Positions 1 through 6,102 of a DNA stretch of 7,388 bases are shown piece after piece. The notes under the pieces were generated by a model that was not told the DNA's origin, ran no database searches, and saw only the letters and a program-made list of their open reading frames with translations. Source of the DNA: Clostridiales bacterium (GTDB lineage: Bacteria; Bacillota; Clostridia; Oscillospirales; Acutalibacteraceae); NCBI GenBank assembly GCA_012728445.1, contig JAAYFA010000340.1:1-7388 (forward strand). Direction: 5' to 3'. The translations under genes and the position numbers were made by a program. Position 1 is the stretch's first letter; each line of letters begins with the position of its first letter.

Positions 1-18
1 CCACTTGACCACCGGGCC
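1..18 (-). tRNA. tRNA-Glu, 5' part only (runs off the left edge)
   Basis: On the minus strand these 18 nt read GGCCCGG-TG-GTCAAGTGG. This is the acceptor 5' strand, positions 8-9 and the start of the D-arm characteristic of bacterial tRNA-Glu (family knowledge). It starts 4 nt after the CCA end of tRNA-Met, so the two are presumably cut from one precursor. The anticodon lies outside the window, so the Glu identity rests only on similarity of the 5' end; other tRNAs starting GGCCC are less likely. Confidence 0.7.
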
Positions 19-22
19 TTGT

Positions 23-99
23 TGGTAGCGGCAGTTGGAGTCGAACCAACGACACTCCGGGTATGAACCGAATGCTCTAGCCAACTGAGCTATGCCGCC
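23..99 (-). tRNA. tRNA-Met (anticodon CAT), elongator type
   Basis: A full cloverleaf can be folded on the minus strand. The acceptor stem GGCGGCA pairs with TGCCGCT (first pair G-U), the D-stem is GCTC/GAGC, and the anticodon stem TTCGG/CCGGA closes the loop TTCATAC with anticodon CAT (63-65). The T-arm is GTTGG-TTCGACT-CCAAC, followed by discriminator A and an encoded CCA (23-25). The initiator form is unlikely because position 1 is a paired G and the anticodon stem lacks the three consecutive G-C pairs of tRNA-fMet. The lysidine-modified tRNA-Ile(CAT) is the other alternative, but the acceptor stem and overall sequence match Firmicute elongator tRNA-Met much better. It is the first gene of the array, with a promoter directly upstream. 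Confidence 0.96.
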
Positions 100-124
100 A
101 AATGCTACCGTTTAAGGCTTTCCT

Positions 125-153
125 ATTATAAGATATGGTTACGGATTTGTCAA
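125..153 (-). promoter_or_regulatory. Consensus vegetative-sigma promoter of the tRNA array
   Basis: On the minus strand TTGACA (153-148) and TATAAT (130-125) are both perfect and separated by exactly 17 bp. The predicted start is near 118, giving about 19 nt of leader before tRNA-Met. A run of seven A (minus strand, 164-158) sits at about -40 to -46, where the proximal UP-element subsite that contacts the RNA polymerase alpha C-terminal domain would be. The combination fits a stable-RNA promoter of very high strength (inference). Confidence 0.93.
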
Positions 154-157
154 CACA

Positions 158-193
158 TTTTTTTGGAATCTTTTATTGCTATTCCGAAAAAAA
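158..193. repeat. A/T-rich inverted repeat between divergent promoters
   Basis: Seven T plus GGAAT (158-169) are mirrored by ATTCC, one unpaired G (186), and seven A (181-193). This makes a 12-bp stem around an 11-nt loop. It lies between the tRNA promoter and the deacetylase promoter. Neither strand has a T-run after a GC-rich stem, so it is not a normal terminator. It may be two A-tracts that meet by chance, one of them serving as an UP element, or a binding site; the sequence does not decide. Confidence 0.4.
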
Positions 194-236
194 GAAAACA
201 AAATTTTCATGGGAGATATTGTTTTATGTGGATGGT

Positions 237-245
237 TGGTATAAT
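237..245 (+). promoter_or_regulatory. Extended -10 promoter of the deacetylase gene
   Basis: TG-G-TATAAT at 237-245 is a perfect -10 hexamer with the TGn extension that can replace a good -35. The nearest -35-like match, TTGTTT at 219-224, has only a 15-bp spacer. Transcription would start near 252, leaving a leader of about 25 nt that contains the ribosome binding site GGAG (266-269), 8 nt before the ATG at 278. Confidence 0.7.
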
Positions 246-277
246 ATAGTTATATAAGCGATAACGGAGATGAAGCA

Positions 278-1819
278 ATGCGTCAAAGAGCGATAATAAT
301 AAGCTGTCTTGCCTTGGCATTCGTGATCTTGGCGGGGTGCATCTTCATGCAAGCCGGCGTGTCGAGCGGAGCTAACCAAAAGACTACGCAGGCGAGCACA
401 ACGGCCCAGCCGACAACGCAGGAGACCTCGGACAGCTCGACAGAGGATAGCACCGCGACGACCGAACAGCCGCAGCCGGTCTTTTTGCACACCGCGCAGG
501 AAAATGAGCCGGGTGCCTCAAAGTCCTTTACACAGCACAACGAAAACTACGCATACGGCGTACTCTACCCTTCTATCGGTAATGAAACTGTGGACGGGCA
601 GATAGAAGCTTTTGCAAAAAGCATTACGGATGGCTTTGACGAAAGTGCAGCGGGTTTCGTTGCCGGCCCTTCACGGGAGCGGGCAATTATGCGAGCCGAC
701 TACAAGGTCTATATTTCAACCAATGCCGCACAAGACGTTCCCGGCTCTTATAATTTATTGAGTGTTGTTTTTGAGATATCCCCGGGTGTTTTTGGGAGCG
801 GGGCAAGGGGCACAAAAATTGCCACCTTGCTTTTTGATTTAAACACCGGCCGGCGCCTCATGCCGGCGGAAGTCTTTGGAGCCGATTACCCGGCGGTCAT
901 AGCCGGTAAAGCGGTCGCTGCGTTTGCGGGCAATGCGGAGTATGCCGCACAGATGAATACAGAGATTTTTACGGTCAATACGGCCCCGATAGCGGAAAAT
1001 TTTTTGAACGTTGCTTTTATACAGGGGCAGGCTGTTTTTTATTTTGATGCGGGGCGGATTCTGCCGGAAAACTTTGGCTGTGTGAGTGCGGCTATCCCTG
1101 TGACGGAGCTATATCAGGTTTTGCGAATAAGAGTAAGTGAAAGAGCCCCGTTTCGGATGTTTGGCACGGAAGAAAAGATGATTGCACTGACATTTGACGA
1201 CGGCCCCAGGGCGGAAAAAACTGCGAGACTGCTTGACGCACTGGACAAAGTCGGCGGCAGAGCGACCTTCTTGGTTTTAGGGATGATGATAGACAAAGCC
1301 CCCGATATGGTGAAAAGAGCGCATCTTGCGGGGAGCGATATTGAAAACCACTCCTATGACCATAAAAAAATGTTGCCGACGATGAGCGAGGCAGATATCC
1401 TTTTCCAGCTCACGGAGTGCGACAACAAAATAATAAACATCACGGGTGTGCGGCCGACATTTTTCCGTATACCCTACGGTTTTAACAACACGAATGCCGA
1501 CAGACTAGCCGACAGGCCCATAATCGGCTGGGGCTTTGACACGACGGACTGGATGTATAGCGATACGAAAAAGAAAAACAGAACCCCGGCGGAACGGGAT
1601 GCAGACAAACAAAAGATTATTGACCGCACGCTTGAGAAAGTGCAGGATGGCGACATCGTTCTGATGCACGATATTCATCTGTTTACCATAGAGGTTTGCG
1701 AGGCGCTTATACCGGAGTTTGCCGCGAGGGGCTTTCAGCTTGTGACGGTGAACGAACTTTTTAGCGCAAGAGGCATTAAGCCTGTGAACGGTCAGCATTA
1801 CAGCAACGCAAGAAGATAA
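278..1819 (+). CDS. PdaC-like lipoprotein polysaccharide (peptidoglycan) deacetylase
   Basis: This 513-aa exported enzyme is predicted to remove N-acetyl groups from a cell-wall glycan with a metal-dependent NodB (CE4) domain. Residues 1-21 form a lipoprotein signal with lipobox LAGC and Cys21 as the lipidation site. Residues 30-66 are a Thr/Ser/Gln/Glu-rich tether. Residues about 84-285 resemble the DUF4163/DUF3298 region found before NodB in B. subtilis PdaC. The NodB domain (about 300-495) has TFDDGP (305-310; Asp307 and Asp308 as base and metal ligand), HSYDH (His358, His362 metal ligands), RIPYG (397-401), DTTDW (421-425) and LMHD (462-465; His464). All catalytic residues are present, so activity is likely. 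About ten extra, Lys-rich residues sit between DTTDW and LMHD compared with typical PgdA. GGAG 8 nt upstream and the signal peptide support this start. The substrate could be MurNAc, GlcNAc or another glycan; it is not readable from sequence. The gene is monocistronic, with its own promoter and terminator. Confidence 0.92.
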   Translation: MRQRAIIISCLALAFVILAGCIFMQAGVSSGANQKTTQASTTAQPTTQETSDSSTEDSTATTEQPQPVFLHTAQENEPGASKSFTQHNENYAYGVLYPSIGNETVDGQIEAFAKSITDGFDESAAGFVAGPSRERAIMRADYKVYISTNAAQDVPGSYNLLSVVFEISPGVFGSGARGTKIATLLFDLNTGRRLMPAEVFGADYPAVIAGKAVAAFAGNAEYAAQMNTEIFTVNTAPIAENFLNVAFIQGQAVFYFDAGRILPENFGCVSAAIPVTELYQVLRIRVSERAPFRMFGTEEKMIALTFDDGPRAEKTARLLDALDKVGGRATFLVLGMMIDKAPDMVKRAHLAGSDIENHSYDHKKMLPTMSEADILFQLTECDNKIINITGVRPTFFRIPYGFNNTNADRLADRPIIGWGFDTTDWMYSDTKKKNRTPAERDADKQKIIDRTLEKVQDGDIVLMHDIHLFTIEVCEALIPEFAARGFQLVTVNELFSARGIKPVNGQHYSNARR

Positions 1820-1840
1820 ATCCACCCATACGAAATAGTC

Positions 1841-1877
1841 AATCGCCCTGAACTCCAAAGAGTCAGGGCGATTTTTT
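1841..1877 (+). terminator. Rho-independent terminator of the deacetylase gene, possibly shared
   Basis: AATCGCCCTGA (1841-1851) and TCAGGGCGATT (1863-1873) form a perfect 11-bp stem with an 11-nt loop whose CTC/GAG ends could pair further. It is followed by T-rich sequence to 1877, 22 nt after the deacetylase stop. It lies between convergent genes. Read on the minus strand the stem is followed only by a weak T-rich stretch, so it would end the galE-to-DHHW transcript less efficiently. No other terminator is visible after the stop at 1907. Confidence 0.9.
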
Positions 1878-1906
1878 CAGAAGTTTTATAATCGGAATTG
1901 TATACG

Positions 1907-3262
1907 CTAACCGATCAGCTTTTCCATACGCGTAATGAGGGGTTCACTGCGGGTGACGGAAATGTTATTGATGAAGAACACATCCTTGATGCCGTTTTGC
2001 GTGACAAAATCGACTACATTGCCGTTCCAGTAGCGGTAATCGACGATGTGGATATTTTGATAATGCGGCACTAAAAACGGAATAAAGGCGTTGGCATAGG
2101 ATTCCTTGAATACGAAGCAGGAAGAACCATCGGTTAAATCCTTGTTTTCAATCAGGGCGTAGGGATTGTCCCCGCCGATAAAGGTGCTGTACTTGCTTTC
2201 CGCCCCCCAGGTGCTGACATCCGTTATTACGCCCCATTTAAAGGACTTGCCTTTTTTGTCGGTAATGGTCATCTGCGTGCTGCCCGGCGGTTTAAAAACC
2301 TCTATCGTATCCGGCGTTTTACTCAGCGTTGCGTCTTTGTTGGTGGACGCATAGAAGGAGCCGAGAAAGCCTTCGTATGAGACCTTTTCATACTGAGCAA
2401 GAGGCACCGGGGCAAGGCCCTTTACCTTTGCCCACTGCTCGTAGCCGTAGTAGGCGCCGCGCGCCGTCCAGTGATGGTCGGTGCGGAAATACACGTATTC
2501 GGTATTATGAGCCATCAGCGTATCGTAAACGCTGATGGTTTTGACGGTTGGTTCCATCAAGGCGTACATGTAATCGATAGCCTTTTTCTGGTCGGAGCTG
2601 TTGATGGAACTCTTCATATTTTCCGGCAGGGTGATGGCGGTGCTGTTGGGGACAATCATTTCGTAAAAGCCGACGTCGCCCAGTTTGCTCGCCGTTTTGT
2701 TGACCAAGGCAGCGTAGCGCCCGGCCATATCCGTGCGGAAGTTATAATACTCAAAAGCTTGGTTGCCATAGAGTAAAACGGTGCCGAAGGTTTGAGCGGT
2801 CGACATATCGGGGGGCTCGGTGGTGGCCGGGGGCACAGTTGTAGTCTCACTCTCTAGTGCAGATGTGGAGGGCGCCGGGGCTGTCGAGGCGGGCTTAACG
2901 GGCGCATCGGGGATGTCATCGCCTTGCTCTACCTCACCTTGTATTTTAATGGCGTTGATGCCGTACAGCCGGTGCAGGGCACCGTTGGCGGAGATAATTT
3001 TTTCGCGGAAGGGGAAAGTGTCCGAAAACCAAAGATCGATGTCTTTAAAATAACGCCCTTCAAACAGCGATGCGGCGCTGAAGGCGGGGAAAGGGGAAAG
3101 GACACGTTTTTCGCTTGCGGAAACCGTTGGACGCAGCGGTATTAAAAACGAAACGACAAAACCAACCGCTAGGATAAGCATGAAGACAAGTATCTTCAGG
3201 TTCCCCGGTGCATGGTCATTTCGTTCTTTTTGAAAAACAGGTTTCTTCTTTCGCTTATACAT
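1907..3262 (-). CDS. DHHW-family SGNH-like protein, probable extracellular O-acetyltransferase
   Basis: The protein is 451 aa: a Lys/Arg-rich cytoplasmic start, one membrane segment (about 23-43), then an outside domain. Residues 48-100 carry the charged and aromatic pattern (SEKR, FPFRE) seen N-terminal in AlgJ/AlgX/DHHW proteins. Residues 258-268 contain the family signature TDHHWT (Asp262, His264 as the likely dyad), and KESYANAF (386-393) presents the candidate nucleophile Ser388. By analogy with AlgX, Asp/His/Ser would form the triad that transfers acetyl to a glycan. The usual KDSY reads KESY here. A Pro/Thr/Ser-rich stretch (about 115-157) is inserted between the N-terminal region and the catalytic domain, which is unusual. 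The gene starts 14 bp after the MBOAT stop, with GAGGG 6 nt before the ATG, so translation is probably coupled with its acyl-donor partner. The acceptor glycan is unknown. Confidence 0.88.
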   Translation of the reverse strand: MYKRKKKPVFQKERNDHAPGNLKILVFMLILAVGFVVSFLIPLRPTVSASEKRVLSPFPAFSAASLFEGRYFKDIDLWFSDTFPFREKIISANGALHRLYGINAIKIQGEVEQGDDIPDAPVKPASTAPAPSTSALESETTTVPPATTEPPDMSTAQTFGTVLLYGNQAFEYYNFRTDMAGRYAALVNKTASKLGDVGFYEMIVPNSTAITLPENMKSSINSSDQKKAIDYMYALMEPTVKTISVYDTLMAHNTEYVYFRTDHHWTARGAYYGYEQWAKVKGLAPVPLAQYEKVSYEGFLGSFYASTNKDATLSKTPDTIEVFKPPGSTQMTITDKKGKSFKWGVITDVSTWGAESKYSTFIGGDNPYALIENKDLTDGSSCFVFKESYANAFIPFLVPHYQNIHIVDYRYWNGNVVDFVTQNGIKDVFFINNISVTRSEPLITRMEKLIG

Positions 3263-3276
3263 CTAAAACCCTCGCC

Positions 3277-4746
3277 TTAAAACTGAAAATATAAAAACGG
3301 GTTGTAACTGTTGCCCACCAACGCAAAGGTGGACAGGATGATGATAGCCGCGACAGCGAAGACTTGCAGGTAGCCGTATATGCCTGCCACGGGTTTGTCG
3401 CGAAATCTTTTGGCGGTTGGAATCTTTGCGAGCATTTTTAACAGCGGTGTTGTCGCTAAGACAGCAACGATGAGGAAAAAGATATAGTTCTGCCACATCG
3501 TTTTTGCCTCAAAGCTTGTAAAGGCGTTGCCGTTGGCGCCGAACAAGCCCTTGAGCACAACCCAAACCAGCGGTAAGCGGCGGAAGCGGAATAAAATCCA
3601 GCCAAAGTAAACCACGGCGAGCAGGTAGGCGTGACGGAAGATTTTTGGCATTTTTTCAAGCACTTTGCCGAAAAACAGCTTTTCCAGCGCGATGAAAACA
3701 AAGAAGTACAGGCCCCATAGCACAAAATTCCAGCTCGCGCCGTGCCACAGGCCGGTGAGCAACCAGACCACAAAAAGGTTCAAGATAGTGCGCCCGGTCC
3801 CTTTGCGGTTGCCACCCATGGGGAAATACACGTAATCTCGGAAAAAGGTGCCGAGCGAAATATGCCATAAGCGCCAGAACTGGGAGACCGAGGTGGCGGT
3901 GTAGGGATATTTAAAGTTTTCTTTGTAGTGGAAGCCGATCATCAGTCCCATGCCGATGGCCATATCCGAATAGGCGGAAAAATCGAGATAAATTTGCAGC
4001 ATAAAGGCGAGCACACCCAGCCACAGCAACAGTGCCGGCTTTGCACGGAGCAGGGATGTGTTTGCCGTGAGCATTTGTAGGTCGGAGGCGATTTTGTCCG
4101 CCAGCAAAACGGTGTCCGCTATAGAGCCGCAGGTGTTCGCGAGCAGGGCTTTTTTCGCAAGACCCACCGCAAATAGATTGATCCCCATGCTGAATTCGGA
4201 TGGGGAGGACGTGCGCAAAAGAATTTCGTCCGATATGTCTTTATAACGCACAATAGGACCGGCGATGCACTGGTGAAAGAGGCTGACGTACATGAGTAGC
4301 CGTGAAAAATTTTGCTGTGCCGGCACCTCACCGCGGTAAACATCCACAACATAGGAAAGAATTTGGAAGGTGTAGAAGGAAATACCGATAGGCAGCGCAA
4401 TGGTCGGGATAACCCGCGGCAAGCCGGTGAGGCTCTGCAGGTTCGTCGCGACAAAGGGGCCGTATTTGAATAGGCCCAACAGCCCGAGGCTAACCACGCA
4501 GGCGAGGATCAGCCACAGTTTTGCGGCACCGGTGCCGCGGGAGCGTTCAATCAGCAGGGCAAACATCCAGTCCGCAAGCGCCATGCCGATGAGCAAAAGC
4601 ACATACTTCGGTTCGCCCCACGCATAAAAAAACAGCGAGAACATCAGCATCACGGCATTTTTCGTGCGGATATTCTTCGCCAGTCCGTAACACAAGAGGT
4701 TGAGCGGAAAAAAGACATATAAAAAAATCAAGTTGGAAAAAACCAT
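3277..4746 (-). CDS. MBOAT-family membrane O-acyltransferase (AlgI/PatA-like)
   Basis: This 489-aa polytopic membrane protein has about ten or more hydrophobic segments, the usual size for AlgI-type enzymes. Its N-terminus (FSNLIFLYVFFPL) is typical. QFWRLWHISLGTFFRDYVY (289-307) holds the conserved His295, and LTGLWHGASWNFVLWG (330-345) holds the invariant MBOAT His335. The C-terminus ends in the common YNPFLYFQF. In AlgI/PatA/DltB-type systems the MBOAT protein moves an acyl group, usually acetyl, through the membrane for a partner outside to attach to a polymer. The next gene, a DHHW protein 14 bp downstream, is that kind of partner. DltB is unlikely because no other dlt gene is nearby. 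The polymer modified could be peptidoglycan, a secondary wall polymer or an exopolysaccharide; the sequence does not say. An AAGG lies 10 nt upstream of the ATG. Confidence 0.93.
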   Translation of the reverse strand: MVFSNLIFLYVFFPLNLLCYGLAKNIRTKNAVMLMFSLFFYAWGEPKYVLLLIGMALADWMFALLIERSRGTGAAKLWLILACVVSLGLLGLFKYGPFVATNLQSLTGLPRVIPTIALPIGISFYTFQILSYVVDVYRGEVPAQQNFSRLLMYVSLFHQCIAGPIVRYKDISDEILLRTSSPSEFSMGINLFAVGLAKKALLANTCGSIADTVLLADKIASDLQMLTANTSLLRAKPALLLWLGVLAFMLQIYLDFSAYSDMAIGMGLMIGFHYKENFKYPYTATSVSQFWRLWHISLGTFFRDYVYFPMGGNRKGTGRTILNLFVVWLLTGLWHGASWNFVLWGLYFFVFIALEKLFFGKVLEKMPKIFRHAYLLAVVYFGWILFRFRRLPLVWVVLKGLFGANGNAFTSFEAKTMWQNYIFFLIVAVLATTPLLKMLAKIPTAKRFRDKPVAGIYGYLQVFAVAAIIILSTFALVGNSYNPFLYFQF

Positions 4747-4792
4747 AATTCAGTTGCCTTCTGTGTGTATTTTTTGATGTTTTATAGAGTTA

Positions 4793-6061
4793 TCAGGATT
4801 GCGGCAACAGATAGTCTTTAAATTTGTCCAACAGCCGAATATCCGCAATGGCTTTCATATAAAGGCCGTCTGCCCGAAAATCTTCTTCAAGAATAACGCC
4901 TTCGCGTCGGAGTTCCGCCGCGTCGCCGCCTGCGGAGTAGGGGAAAAGCAGCTCCGCCTGACGGCGGTTCGGGGGTAATGCTTTCGCAATTTCGTGTAAA
5001 AGGGCATCCAGCCCCTGCCCTTTCAGGGCGGAAATCATAACGCTCTTACCGATGACCGGCATGTCAAAAATACCGGGCGCCAAGTCACATTTGTTCATGA
5101 CGGTGATCACGGGCGTATCGCCGCATTTCAGTTCATCCAGCAGTTCGGCGGTGACCTTTAAATGCTCCGCACATTCAGTGCTCGAGGCGTCACAAACAGT
5201 CAAAATCACCGACGCCGAGGCGGCTTCCTCAAGTGTTGATTTAAACGCTTCAATCAGGTGATGCGGCAGCCGGCGGATGAGACCGACGGTGTCAATCAGC
5301 ATCACGCGCCGCCCGTCCGGTAAAGTCAGTGCGCGGGAGGTGGGGTCAAGGGTCGCAAAGAGCTTGTCTTCAACGAGCACGCCGGCTTGCGTGAGGGCGT
5401 TCATCAAGGTGGATTTGCCGGCGTTCGTGTAGCCGACAATCACCACGCTTTCTACGTTGTCCTTCGTCCGTCTTGCCCGGGCGATGTCACGCCTTTTTTG
5501 CAAGTTCTCTAATTCGTCTTCAAGGTTCTTTATTTTTCTGCGAATGTGCCTGCGGTCGGTTTCAAGCTTGGATTCACCGGGGCCTCTCGTACCGATGCCG
5601 GCGCCCAGGCGCGAAAGCTCCACACCCTTGCCCGTCAAGCGGGGCAGGGCATACCGCAGTTGGGCGAGTTCTACTTGAAGCTTGCCTTCGCCGCTGCGGG
5701 CACGGGCGGCGAATATATCCAAAATAAGCGTTGTGCGGTCAATCACACGCACACCGGTTTCGTTTTCAATGTTTTGCAGCTGCGCCGGCGAAAGTTCACT
5801 GTCAAAAATGATCAAGTCGGCTTCGTTGGCTTCGCAAAACTCTTTTATTTCCTCCAGCTTGCCTTTGCCCACATAGGTCGCGGCGTCCGCTCTGTCACGG
5901 TTCTGGATGATTCTCGCCAAGACTTCCGCCCCGGCCGTTTGCGCAAGTTCTTCCAGCTCGTCCAGCGAAGATTCTGCGTCGTACTCGCCTGTGTCAATAG
6001 CGGCGAGCAAAGCCTTTTCGGGTGCCTGCGAATTTTCGTACAACTCCATTTTGGGGTTCAT
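4793..6061 (-). CDS. hflX: GTPase HflX, ribosome-associated
   Basis: The protein is 422 aa, close to E. coli HflX (426 aa). The N-terminal nucleotide-binding-like domain spans about 15-115 (YVGKGKLEEI at 63-72). It is followed by the glycine-rich GIGTRGPGESKLETDRR segment (155-171) and a charged helical region (172-203). The G domain shows G1 GYTNAGKST (210-218), G2-region FATLDPTSR (235-243), G3 DTVG (257-260), G4 NKCD (323-326) and G5 SALKG (344-348). A C-terminal domain continues to 422. All GTPase motifs are intact. HflX splits stalled or stressed ribosomes in other bacteria (family knowledge). AAGGAAG just upstream supports the ATG at 6061; Met5 is a weaker alternative. It sits 41 bp after galE and 46 bp before the MBOAT gene, an unexpected place between sugar and acyl-transfer genes. 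Confidence 0.97.
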   Translation of the reverse strand: MNPKMELYENSQAPEKALLAAIDTGEYDAESSLDELEELAQTAGAEVLARIIQNRDRADAATYVGKGKLEEIKEFCEANEADLIIFDSELSPAQLQNIENETGVRVIDRTTLILDIFAARARSGEGKLQVELAQLRYALPRLTGKGVELSRLGAGIGTRGPGESKLETDRRHIRRKIKNLEDELENLQKRRDIARARRTKDNVESVVIVGYTNAGKSTLMNALTQAGVLVEDKLFATLDPTSRALTLPDGRRVMLIDTVGLIRRLPHHLIEAFKSTLEEAASASVILTVCDASSTECAEHLKVTAELLDELKCGDTPVITVMNKCDLAPGIFDMPVIGKSVMISALKGQGLDALLHEIAKALPPNRRQAELLFPYSAGGDAAELRREGVILEEDFRADGLYMKAIADIRLLDKFKDYLLPQS

Positions 6062-6102
6062 GTCCTTCCTTTACTATCGGGCAACAGTTGGTGAGCGATG
6101 GA

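Noticed and set aside
23..99. tRNA-Met (CAT) considered as initiator or lysidine tRNA-Ile
   Set aside because: The G1-U72 pair and a non-GGG/CCC anticodon stem exclude the initiator type, and the acceptor stem matches elongator Met rather than Ile2.
224..490. 88-codon minus-strand frame over the deacetylase start
   Set aside because: Its Arg/Cys/Leu-rich product is the reverse of the signal peptide and Thr-rich tether region, and it crosses a good promoter and ribosome binding site of the real gene.
1505..1858. 117-codon minus-strand frame across the deacetylase 3' end and terminator
   Set aside because: It would start inside the terminator hairpin and overlaps the conserved NodB motifs. 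No family is recognisable.
4781..4807. Possible internal promoter for the MBOAT gene (TTGCCG and TATAAA, minus strand)
   Set aside because: The spacer is only 15 bp and both boxes are imperfect, so it is too weak to split the operon.
5546..6094. 182-codon open frame on the plus strand, antisense to hflX
   Set aside because: It is fully overlapped by hflX with all GTPase motifs intact, and its translation looks like a low-complexity shadow.
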